From assembly GCA_003541675.1 (NCBI GenBank), contig DPMC01000163.1:1-5605 (forward strand): a stretch of 5,605 nt of DNA. Reading direction: 5' to 3'. Numbering within the stretch: the stretch's first letter is position 1; every line of letters begins with the position of its first letter. The notes below the pieces were generated by a model that searched no databases, was not told the origin of the DNA, and saw nothing but the letters and a program-made list of their open reading frames with translations. Source of the DNA: Acidimicrobiaceae bacterium. GTDB taxonomy: Bacteria; Actinomycetota; Acidimicrobiia; Acidimicrobiales; MedAcidi-G1. Made by a program: the position numbers and the translations under genes. This document shows, piece by piece, positions 1-5,605 of this stretch.

Positions 1-1
1 C

Positions 2-1645
2 GAGCACTTCCCCATCTACGCCGATGCCGGGATTCGACAGGTCATCAACGGCCCGTTTACCTTCGCGCCCGACGGCAACCCGGTCATTGGACCAGTCAAG
101 GGCCAGCGTGGCCACTGGGTGGCCTGCGGCGTGATGGCCGGCCTCAGTCAGGGCGGCGGCGTCGGTCTGTCCATGGCCAACTGGATGACCACCGGCGACC
201 CCGGATTCGACGTGTGGGGCATGGACGTGGCCCGCTTCGGCGACTGGACGACTCCGAGTTACACCAGGGCCAAGGTTATGGAGAACTACAGCCGACGTTT
301 CTCCATTTCGTTTCCCAACGAGGAGCTGCCGGCCGCCCGTCCGTTGTACACCTCACCCATCCACGACCGTCTAGACGATGCCAATGCCGTGTGGGGCTCC
401 TCCTACGGGCTGGAGACCGCCCTGTGGTTCCAGCGGGACGGCGCCGAGCCGATCGAGGACGTCACCTATCACCGGTCCAACGCCTTCGACGTGGTGGCCG
501 ACGAGGTCCATGCGGTTCGCACCGGGGTGGGTCTCATCGAGACCACCGGGTTCGCCAAGCACCAGTTCACCGGACCGGGCGCCCGGGCGCTGCTCGACCG
601 TGTACTGGCCAACCGCATTCCGACGCCGGGCCGTATGGCGCTGGCCCCCATGCTGAACCACGACGGAAAGCTCATCGGAGACTTTACGGTGGCCACGTTG
701 GCTGAACCGTTCGACGGTGCCGAGACCTTCCTAGTACTGGGCTCCGGCGTGGCCGAGGGCTACCACGAGCGCTGGTTCCGCGAGCAGATCGTCTCGCATC
801 TGGCCGACGGCGGTGACGGTGACGTCAACTATCGACCACTGGGCACCGAGTTAGCCGGGCTCTCCATCGCCGGCCCGAAGGCCCGCGACGTGCTGGCCTC
901 CGTGGTGGGCCCCACCAGCCCCAGCTCCGGCGGGACGGGTTCAGACGTGTCGGCCAATGCCTTCGCGTTCCGAGACATCCAGCGGATGGACCTGGGCATG
1001 GTGCCGGCGATTGTCGGCCGTATCACGTTCACCGGCGACCTGGGCTACGAATGCTGGGTTCCCGCCTCGCTGCAGCAACGGCTGTTCGACCTGCTGATGG
1101 AAGCCGGGGAACCACACGGCATTCGACTGTTTGGGCTGCGGGCACTGGACTCGATGCGGTTCGACAAGGGCTTCGGGGGCTGGGCCAGCGAGTTCCGGCC
1201 CATCTACACGCCCGCCGAGTCCGGGCTCGATGCGTTCGTCGCACTCACGTCGTTGGACGGCTCCGCCCGGAACTTCATCGGCCGAGATGCCGCGGCGACA
1301 GCCCGGGCGACCGGCCCCGAACGTCGCCTCTGCACGTTCACCCTTGACGACGGCGGAACGCCGACCGGGGAAAACGGCAGCGGGACAACGGTAGGCAGTG
1401 CTGCGTCCGACGTGTTGGGCGACGAGCCGATTTGGCACGGCGGTGAAGTGGTGGGTTGGGCCACGTCAGGCGGCTACGCCCACTGGTCGCAGGCCTCGTG
1501 CGCCATGGGCTACGTGCCCGCAGCGGCAGCCGACCCGGCCACGCCGCCCGATGCCTTCGAGATCGAGGTGCTTGGTGTGCGTCGCCCAGCCACCCGGCGA
1601 GACGAGCCGCTGTTCGACCCAACCGGCATCCGGATGCGGGGCTGA
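2..1645 (+). CDS. Dimethylglycine/sarcosine dehydrogenase-like flavoprotein fused to GcvT domain (5' partial)
   Basis: The reading frame is open from base 2 with no stop, so the gene starts upstream; the GTG at 119 lies inside a conserved domain and is not the start. The visible 547 residues hold, in order: the C-terminal part of a DAO-type FAD domain (visible residues about 15-63, with INGPFTFAPDGNPVIGP and a Gly-rich GLSQGGGVG); the central FAO_M-type region around SFPNEE (about 95-145); a GCV_T folate-binding domain (about 155-410, with MLNHDGKLIGDFTVATL and RITFTGDLGYECWVP); and a GCV_T_C barrel (about 475-545). This order is that of dimethylglycine and sarcosine dehydrogenases, usually about 800-860 residues, so roughly a third is missing. 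Family members oxidatively demethylate N-methylated glycines and pass the one-carbon unit to tetrahydrofolate. The protein is probably cytoplasmic. The exact substrate cannot be read from the sequence. A 36-bp gap separates it from the dddP-like gene on the same strand, suggesting one transcript. A Gly/Ser/Thr-rich stretch near nt 1345-1420 looks like an extra linker. Confidence 0.9.
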   Translation, partial: EHFPIYADAGIRQVINGPFTFAPDGNPVIGPVKGQRGHWVACGVMAGLSQGGGVGLSMANWMTTGDPGFDVWGMDVARFGDWTTPSYTRAKVMENYSRRFSISFPNEELPAARPLYTSPIHDRLDDANAVWGSSYGLETALWFQRDGAEPIEDVTYHRSNAFDVVADEVHAVRTGVGLIETTGFAKHQFTGPGARALLDRVLANRIPTPGRMALAPMLNHDGKLIGDFTVATLAEPFDGAETFLVLGSGVAEGYHERWFREQIVSHLADGGDGDVNYRPLGTELAGLSIAGPKARDVLASVVGPTSPSSGGTGSDVSANAFAFRDIQRMDLGMVPAIVGRITFTGDLGYECWVPASLQQRLFDLLMEAGEPHGIRLFGLRALDSMRFDKGFGGWASEFRPIYTPAESGLDAFVALTSLDGSARNFIGRDAAATARATGPERRLCTFTLDDGGTPTGENGSGTTVGSAASDVLGDEPIWHGGEVVGWATSGGYAHWSQASCAMGYVPAAAADPATPPDAFEIEVLGVRRPATRRDEPLFDPTGIRMRG

Positions 1646-1668
1646 CGACCGCCGAGAACCAGAACGGC

Positions 1669-1675
1669 AGGAGAG
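1669..1675 (+). promoter_or_regulatory. Shine-Dalgarno deciding a TTG start
   Basis: AGGAGAG lies six bases upstream of the TTG at 1682. It is the clearest Shine-Dalgarno in the window and supports the TTG over the in-frame ATG at 1724, which would cut off part of the N-terminal segment. Because it sits in the 36-bp gap after the flavoprotein gene, translation from an internal site of a polycistronic message is likely. Confidence 0.7.
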
Positions 1676-1681
1676 AACTCC

Positions 1682-2995
1682 TTGAACGAAGACACCCCGA
1701 CACGGGACCAGACGAACGACCCGATGGTCCGACGGGCGGCCACCACCGGCCACCGGATGGCCATGGGGCCCGGCGAGCCGGCGCTTTCCGAATGGGCAGC
1801 CGCCGGCCTGGATCTGCCCGACGAGACGGCCATGATGCGCTACCGGCTGGACCGCACCGTCACCCAGCTGGCCGACGCCGAGGTAGATGGGATCCTGTTA
1901 TTCGACCCCTTGAACGTCATGTACGTGACATACGCACCCAACATGCAGGTCTGGGTGCTCCACAACCAGGCCCGCTACGCCTTCGTGGGCGCCGACGGCA
2001 CGCTAATCCTGTTCGACTACCCCGGCTGCGAGTTCCTGTCAGCCCACAACCAGTTCGTAACCGACGTCCGTCCAGCCCGGGCTTTCACGTACTTCCTGGC
2101 CGGCGACCGGATCGATGAGCAGTCCAAGGTCTTCGCTCAGGAGATCGCCGACGCGGCCCGCACCCACGGGATGGGGTCCCGTCGGATTGCCGTGGATTCC
2201 TCGACCACCGCTGGCATCACGTCGCTGCTCGACGAGGGCCTGGCCCTCGTGGAGGGCACACGGATCATGGAACAGGCCCGAAAGATCAAGGGCCCCGACG
2301 AGATCCGCGCCATGCGTTGCTCGGTGGAGGCCACGTTCGTCTCATGCCGGAGGATGTTCGAGGCCATGCGCCCCGGCATGACCGAGAACCAGCTGTGGGG
2401 TGTGTTGTGGGCCGAGATGCTGGCCCGCCACGGCGAGTGGATGGAATGCCGACTGCTGACCGCCGGGGACCGCACCAACCCGTGGTTCCAGGAGTGCAGC
2501 GCCGCGGTCATCGGGAACGGAGACGTGGTGGCCTTCGACACCGACCTCGTGGGGGCCTTCGGAATGATGACCGACATCTCGCGGACCTGGGTGTGCGGTG
2601 ATGTCCCACCCACACCAGCGGCCCGCCACGCCCACGACCTGGCCGTCGAGCAGATCACCCGCAACACCGAACTCTTCGGACCCGGTGCCACATTCCATGA
2701 ACTGGTCCACAAGGCGTGGTATCCACCCGAGGAGGAGTACCGCCACTACTCGGTGCTGTCCCACGGGGTCGGCCAGTGCGACGAGTACCCGTCGCTTCCG
2801 TTCCCCAGCGCCTGGGACAACTCCGGCTACGACGGAGTGCTCGAACCCGGCATGGTCCTGACTGTCGAGTCCTACGTGGGGGCCCGGTCTGGCGGCCAGG
2901 GTGTGAAGCTGGAGAACCAGCTGCTCATCACCGAGACGGGCCACGAGAACCTCAGTCCGTGGACGCTGGACCTGGAGCGCTTCGAAAGGCTCTGA
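1682..2995 (+). CDS. dddP: DddP-type dimethylsulfoniopropionate (DMSP) lyase, M24 metallopeptidase fold
   Basis: DddP is a cytoplasmic di-iron M24-fold enzyme that cleaves DMSP to dimethyl sulfide and acrylate. The 437-residue product matches the usual family length (about 440-450). Seen directly: EWAAAGLDLPD (37-47), FDPLNVMY (74-81), NMQVW (87-91), KGPDEIRAMRCS (203-214), GEWMECRLL (251-259), NPWFQEC (266-272), FDTDLVGAFG (285-294), HGVGQCDEYP (361-370), and an LEPGM element (387-391). Candidate metal ligands are D286, D288, D298, H361, E396 and E411. Their spacing equals that I recall for Ruegeria DddP (D295, D297, D307, H371, E406, E421). Y356 and D367 fall where the substrate-contacting Tyr366 and proposed catalytic base Asp377 sit; ordinary M24 peptidases carry a His-Glu motif around that point. 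The TTG start is supported by AGGAGAG at 1669. The gene probably shares a message with the upstream flavoprotein. The main alternative is a DddP-related M24 protein with another substrate, or less likely a Xaa-Pro peptidase/creatinase. Confidence 0.78.
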   Translation: MNEDTPTRDQTNDPMVRRAATTGHRMAMGPGEPALSEWAAAGLDLPDETAMMRYRLDRTVTQLADAEVDGILLFDPLNVMYVTYAPNMQVWVLHNQARYAFVGADGTLILFDYPGCEFLSAHNQFVTDVRPARAFTYFLAGDRIDEQSKVFAQEIADAARTHGMGSRRIAVDSSTTAGITSLLDEGLALVEGTRIMEQARKIKGPDEIRAMRCSVEATFVSCRRMFEAMRPGMTENQLWGVLWAEMLARHGEWMECRLLTAGDRTNPWFQECSAAVIGNGDVVAFDTDLVGAFGMMTDISRTWVCGDVPPTPAARHAHDLAVEQITRNTELFGPGATFHELVHKAWYPPEEEYRHYSVLSHGVGQCDEYPSLPFPSAWDNSGYDGVLEPGMVLTVESYVGARSGGQGVKLENQLLITETGHENLSPWTLDLERFERL

Positions 2996-3023
2996 ACCGC
3001 TGGCCGCCTGCCAGACTCGACCA

Positions 3024-3443
3024 ATGGAACAGGAATCGTCCGCTGACCTGACGGCCACTATCCGCCGGATCATGCCATTCTGCGAGGTACTCGGCCTGAC
3101 GGTCGTCGAGACCTCACCCGACCGGGTCGAGGCCACCGTGGAATGGACCGAACAGCGGACCACGGTGTTCGGCGGGCTGCACGGCGGCTACGTCATGGCC
3201 GTGGCCGACTCGACGGGCGCCCTGTGCGCGGCCCAGAACCTCCCAACAGGAGCCGGCACGTCGACCATCGAATCCAAGACCAACTTCCTTCGACCCATCA
3301 GCTCGGGCACTGCCACCATCGTGTCCACCCCGGTGCACGTGGGTCGCACCACCATCGTGGTCCAGACCGAGGTGATCCGCGACGACGGGAAGACAGCGGC
3401 CATCACCACCCAGACCCAGATCGTGCTCCCCTCCGGTCCGTGA
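3024..3443 (+). CDS. PaaI-type hotdog-fold acyl-CoA thioesterase
   Basis: The 139-residue length is typical of a single-domain 4HBT/PaaI hotdog thioesterase, which hydrolyses acyl-CoA thioesters in the cytoplasm and usually works as a tetramer. The signature is LHGGYVMAVADSTGA (52-66): HGG at 53-55 followed by Asp62, the usual catalytic acid position. A second conserved block, ESKTNFLRPI (83-92), forms the family's central strand. The Asn often found six residues before the HGG His is Thr47 here, so catalytic details may differ. The gene starts 28 bp after the DddP-like stop and has no clear Shine-Dalgarno. CAGACT at 3012-3017 has the A2/T6 pattern and spacing of a leaderless -10 box, but this is weak, and simple read-through from upstream is as likely. 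It probably relieves CoA trapping or removes a side-product; the substrate is not readable. Confidence 0.85.
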   Translation: MEQESSADLTATIRRIMPFCEVLGLTVVETSPDRVEATVEWTEQRTTVFGGLHGGYVMAVADSTGALCAAQNLPTGAGTSTIESKTNFLRPISSGTATIVSTPVHVGRTTIVVQTEVIRDDGKTAAITTQTQIVLPSGP

Positions 3444-3474
3444 CCTGTTTCGCCGGTGGTGTCTTCAGAGGTTC

Positions 3475-3488
3475 CCGGTCCAGACCGG
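3475..3488. terminator. Possible bidirectional hairpin in convergent gap
   Basis: CCGGTC, two bases, then GACCGG form a perfect inverted repeat in the 50-bp gap between the convergent thioesterase and crotonase genes. In practice this gives a five-pair GC-rich stem with a four-base loop. The location suits a terminator for both strands, but neither side has a T-run, so it does not meet the classical intrinsic terminator pattern. A stem this short can arise by chance in GC-rich DNA. Confidence 0.25.
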
Positions 3489-3493
3489 CGCAG

Positions 3494-4324
3494 TCATCGA
3501 CCCTGGAAGTCAGGCGACCGCTTCTCCATCCAAGCCCGAGCCGCCTCACGGGTGTCCTCGGTACCGAAGTTGGTGGCCTGGGTGGCCGCCTCGGCCTCTA
3601 ATGCCTGGGACATCGACGTCTGGGACCCCTGATTGAGTAACGCCTTGCTCATCGACAGGGCCAGTGGCGGCCCGGCGGCGATGCGAGCCACCACGTCATC
3701 CACGTGGGCGTCCAGATCGGCTTCGGACAGGATCCGGTTCACCAACCCGATGCGGTCAGCCTCCGCGGCATCGATCACCTCGGCCAGCAGAGCCAACTCC
3801 TTGGCCCGGTGGAGGCCGACCCGCCGGGGAAGCACCCACGAGCCACCGAAATCGATGGTCAGGCCCCGGCGAGCGAAGATCTCCGAGAATCGGGCGGTGT
3901 CAGCGGCATAGACGAGATCACACCCTAGGGCCATGTTCAAACCGGCTCCGGCTGCCACCCCGTGGACCTTGGCCACTACCGGATGCTGGCAGTCGTGCAG
4001 GGCCATAGCTGAGGCCTTGATCTGGCGGAGGTTTCGCAGCGGGTTGGTGGACACTGCTCCGGCTGCCCGCTTGGACTGGCCGCCTACGTCGGCGCCCGAG
4101 CAGAAGTTCCCGCCGGCCCCGGTGAGCACGATGCAACGCACGGTCTCATCGGCGTGGAGGTCGCGGAAGATCCGCCCGAACTCGGCAAACATCGTCCCGG
4201 TCATGGCGTTCATGACCTCGGGGCGGTTCAACGTGACGGTGACCACGCCTCCGGCCCGCTCGACATCCAGCCCCTCGGCACCCGTGTGTTCCTGCGACTC
4301 GATACGTTCCTGCTGTTCGGCCAT
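3494..4324 (-). CDS. Enoyl-CoA hydratase/isomerase (crotonase superfamily, PaaG-like)
   Basis: The 276-residue product is a full-length crotonase. The two oxyanion-hole segments are clear: FCSGADV (74-80) and HGVAAGAGLNMALGCDL (121-137). The next block, FSEIFARRGLTIDFGGSW (146-163), follows the PaaG-type pattern in which an Asp (here D158) replaces the PxxGG context of classical hydratases. E176 in AKEL aligns with the second catalytic Glu of classical enoyl-CoA hydratase. The protein therefore could hydrate an enoyl-CoA or shift its double bond; sequence alone does not decide. The first 20 residues are Glu/Gln-rich and precede the fold. The ATG at 4324 is favoured because a TANNNT box ends six bases upstream, as expected for a leaderless message, and no Shine-Dalgarno is present. 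It is convergent with the thioesterase and divergent from the acyl-CoA dehydrogenase pair. It might hydrate acryloyl-CoA from DMSP cleavage (AcuH-like), but this is only suggested by context. Confidence 0.88.
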   Translation of the reverse strand: MAEQQERIESQEHTGAEGLDVERAGGVVTVTLNRPEVMNAMTGTMFAEFGRIFRDLHADETVRCIVLTGAGGNFCSGADVGGQSKRAAGAVSTNPLRNLRQIKASAMALHDCQHPVVAKVHGVAAGAGLNMALGCDLVYAADTARFSEIFARRGLTIDFGGSWVLPRRVGLHRAKELALLAEVIDAAEADRIGLVNRILSEADLDAHVDDVVARIAAGPPLALSMSKALLNQGSQTSMSQALEAEAATQATNFGTEDTREAARAWMEKRSPDFQGR

Positions 4325-4330
4325 GGGTCG

Positions 4331-4336
4331 ACGCTA
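4331..4336 (-). promoter_or_regulatory. -10 box of leaderless crotonase promoter
   Basis: Read on the - strand, TAGCGT is followed by six bases and then the ATG of the crotonase gene. A TANNNT box ending at -7 places transcription start on the A of the ATG, giving a leaderless message. No convincing -35 hexamer is visible, which is common in actinobacterial promoters. Its mirror partner upstream of the divergent gene strengthens the call. Confidence 0.55.
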
Positions 4337-4346
4337 GACCGGAACC

Positions 4347-4356
4347 CGCCATGGCG
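4347..4356. repeat. 10-bp perfect palindrome in divergent promoter region
   Basis: CGCCATGGCG reads the same on both strands and lies about 23-32 bases upstream of the predicted crotonase transcription start, overlapping where a -35 element would sit. It could be a regulator half-site or operator core, but it is short and made mostly of G and C, so chance is a serious alternative. Confidence 0.2.
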
Positions 4357-4416
4357 ACCCGTCCGGCGAGTCCGACATCACGAAAGGCCGGAGCGGGCGG
4401 CCCGGTGCTCCCTCGG

Positions 4417-4422
4417 TAGGGT
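4417..4422 (+). promoter_or_regulatory. -10 box of leaderless acyl-CoA dehydrogenase promoter
   Basis: TAGGGT is followed by six bases (CAGCCC) and then the GTG start at 4429. This is the spacing expected if transcription begins on the G of the start codon. No Shine-Dalgarno of useful strength precedes the GTG, which fits leaderless initiation. No clear -35 hexamer is seen. Confidence 0.6.
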
Positions 4423-4428
4423 CAGCCC

Positions 4429-5550
4429 GTGGACCTGAATCTGACGGAGGATCAGGAATCGATTCGCGAGGTGTTCGCGGCGTTCTTCGACGGTGAGACC
4501 GGGCCAGCACGCGCCCGCTCTGCCGAACCGTTCGGCTTCGACGCCGCCGCCTGGGAACGCCTGCTCGAGACCGGCGCCCCGGGCATGGGCGTTGCGGAGG
4601 CCGTCGGTGGCGGTGGGGCATCGCTGGCCGACCTAGCCGTGGTGGCTACCGAGGCCGGGAGCCGCATCGCCCCCCTCCCCCTGGTCGATCACATAGTGAG
4701 CACCCGCCTCCTGGCCAGGTTGACTGATCCATCGGCCTGCAACGACGATGTGCTGGCCGGATCCGCCATCGTCGGGTTGGCCTTACGACCGGCGACCAAA
4801 GGCGTAGCCCGAACCGTTCCTAACGGCGCCGTAGCCCATCGGGTGGTGGCCCTCGACGGTGACCGATTGGTGATCGACCAGCACACCGACCTGCTCCTCG
4901 GTGCCCATCTGGCGAACCACGGCTGCCTCCCGCTGGCCCACCGTGACCTGGCCGACGCCGAGACCCTGGCCGAGGGCCCCGAGGCCGTTGCCGCCCACGC
5001 ACGGGCCGTCGACGAGTGGCGCACCCTCACTGCGGCCACGCTGGTCGGCATCGCCCGAGAGGCGCTCGTCCTCGGCGTCAGCTACGTCAAGGAGCGCGAA
5101 CAGTTCGGTCGGCCGGTGGGCAGCTTCCAGGCTGTCCAGCACCTGCTGGCTGACCTCCCGGGCCTGATCGACGGCGCCCACCTTTTGACCGCCAAAGCGG
5201 CGTGGGCCGGCGACCGGGCGACGGCCGGCATCACCGGGACCCTGGACGTAGACGCCAACGATGTAACCGACTTCCCGGTACTGGCCGCTATGTCGCTGGT
5301 GGCTGCCGGCGAGGCCGCTGTGCTGGCCACCGACCGCAGCCTCCACGTGCATGGCGGCTACGGATTCAGTGAGGAGTACGACATCCAGCTGTACTACCGC
5401 CGGGCCAGGGCCCTGACCTGGCTGCTGGACGATCCGGCCCGCGAATGTCGACGGCTCGCCGGGATGTTCCTCGCCGCTGCTGACGGCCGGCTAGCAGCGT
5501 CGACCCACCACGATTCGCCGCAGGCGAATCCGGAAACAGGCAGGTCCTGA
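4429..5550 (+). CDS. Acyl-CoA dehydrogenase-like subunit lacking the usual catalytic Glu
   Basis: The 373-residue product has the acyl-CoA dehydrogenase layout. The helical N-domain begins MDLNLTEDQESIREVF. The middle beta domain (about 110-190) is short and divergent, without the usual GSD and substrate-loop motifs. The C-domain contains REQFGRPVGSFQAVQHLLAD (223-242), the family's FAD/dimer segment, and HGGYGFSEEYDIQLYYRRAR (308-327). In catalytic family members a Glu follows the Y-R-x-A segment, in a Y-E-G-T context; here the aligned stretch is TWLLDDPARE and the Glu position appears to be Leu331. This is the pattern of the non-catalytic partner in heteromeric actinobacterial enzymes such as FadE28-FadE29 or FadE26-FadE27. 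The overlapping downstream acyl-CoA dehydrogenase is the expected catalytic partner. The GTG start is supported by the canonical N-terminus and the leaderless -10 box. Substrate is unknown. A different catalytic acid elsewhere in the fold cannot be excluded. Confidence 0.88.
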   Translation: MDLNLTEDQESIREVFAAFFDGETGPARARSAEPFGFDAAAWERLLETGAPGMGVAEAVGGGGASLADLAVVATEAGSRIAPLPLVDHIVSTRLLARLTDPSACNDDVLAGSAIVGLALRPATKGVARTVPNGAVAHRVVALDGDRLVIDQHTDLLLGAHLANHGCLPLAHRDLADAETLAEGPEAVAAHARAVDEWRTLTAATLVGIAREALVLGVSYVKEREQFGRPVGSFQAVQHLLADLPGLIDGAHLLTAKAAWAGDRATAGITGTLDVDANDVTDFPVLAAMSLVAAGEAAVLATDRSLHVHGGYGFSEEYDIQLYYRRARALTWLLDDPARECRRLAGMFLAAADGRLAASTHHDSPQANPETGRS

Positions 5551-5605
5551 TGGACTTCTCCCTGGGCGAGCGGACCGAGGCCTTCCGGGCCGAGGTGCGG
5601 GCCTT
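5550..5605 (+). CDS. Second acyl-CoA dehydrogenase, N-terminus only (3' partial)
   Basis: ATG at 5550 overlaps the preceding TGA by one base (TGATG), a sign of translational coupling. The 18 complete codons visible read MDFSLGERTEAFRAEVRA, the opening of many acyl-CoA dehydrogenases (an MDFxLxxxxxAFRxEVR pattern). A weak purine-rich AGGCAGG lies five bases upstream. The gene runs off the window, so its catalytic Glu and length cannot be checked. By position it is the likely alpha-type partner of the preceding subunit. Confidence 0.7.
   Translation, partial: MDFSLGERTEAFRAEVRA

Noticed and set aside
119..1645. GTG at 119 as the start of the first gene
   Set aside because: The same frame is open back to base 2 and encodes conserved DAO-domain sequence (INGPFTFAPDGNPVIGP), so the start lies upstream of the window.
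460..1645. GcvT region as a stand-alone DMSP demethylase DmdA
   Set aside because: DmdA is a separate protein of about 370 residues. Here the GcvT domain is continuous with FAD-domain sequence, as in dimethylglycine/sarcosine dehydrogenases.
1456..2118. 220-codon open frame on the + strand spanning two genes
   Set aside because: It is Arg/Pro/Gly-rich, has no recognisable motif, and crosses the 3' end of the flavoprotein and the 5' end of the DddP-like gene. It is a GC-driven shadow frame.
1682..2995. Xaa-Pro aminopeptidase or creatinase as the function of the M24-fold gene
   Set aside because: The motif HGVGQCDEYP and the flanking NPWFQEC and EWAAAGLDLPD blocks follow DddP rather than peptidases; not fully excluded without a tree.
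3012..3017. CAGACT as a leaderless promoter for the thioesterase gene
   Set aside because: The spacing is right but the first base departs from TANNNT, and the gene lies 28 bp behind a co-directional gene. It is too weak to list as a feature.
2342..3163. 273-codon open frame on the - strand
   Set aside because: It is antisense to the DddP-like and thioesterase genes, has no recognisable domain, and is best explained by high-GC codon bias.
3494..4324. Specific assignment of the crotonase as DmdD or AcuH
   Set aside because: The catalytic-site context is PaaG-like, and neither specific identity is supported by sequence features visible here.

Overview
This window looks like a piece of a GC-rich bacterial chromosome, most likely a marine actinobacterium of the Acidimicrobiia type. 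That assignment is an inference. It rests on the high GC, GTG and TTG starts, two genes that appear to be transcribed leaderless from TANNNT boxes, tandem FadE-like acyl-CoA dehydrogenases, and osmolyte-catabolism genes typical of marine heterotrophs. There is no phage, IS, CRISPR or RNA gene signal, and coding density is close to complete.

Left block, + strand, positions 2-3443. Three co-directional genes are closely spaced. The first is the C-terminal two thirds of a dimethylglycine/sarcosine dehydrogenase-type flavoprotein fused to a GcvT folate domain. The second is an M24-fold protein that carries every metal ligand and the catalytic Asp I recall for the DMSP lyase DddP; it has a TTG start behind a good Shine-Dalgarno. 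The third is a PaaI-type hotdog thioesterase. The block reads as a small operon for methylated osmolytes: glycine-betaine-derived methylamines, and DMSP cleaved to DMS and acrylate.

Middle, - strand, positions 3494-4324. A crotonase-family enoyl-CoA hydratase/isomerase of the PaaG-like subgroup is convergent with the thioesterase. A short hairpin lies in the 50-bp convergent gap.

Right block, + strand, positions 4429-5605. An acyl-CoA dehydrogenase-like subunit lacks the usual C-terminal catalytic Glu. It overlaps by one base the start of a second acyl-CoA dehydrogenase that runs off the window. The pair resembles the alpha/beta subunits of heteromeric actinobacterial acyl-CoA dehydrogenases. 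Between the crotonase and this pair is a 104-bp divergent promoter region with two mirror-image -10 boxes, each ending exactly six bases before a start codon.

Together, DMSP cleavage would release acrylate. The CoA-linked enzymes next door (hydratase, thioesterase, dehydrogenases) could process acryloyl-CoA or an unrelated acyl-CoA; the sequence alone does not decide this. The best lead in the window is the DddP-type lyase linked to a dimethylglycine dehydrogenase-like gene in a probable actinobacterium.
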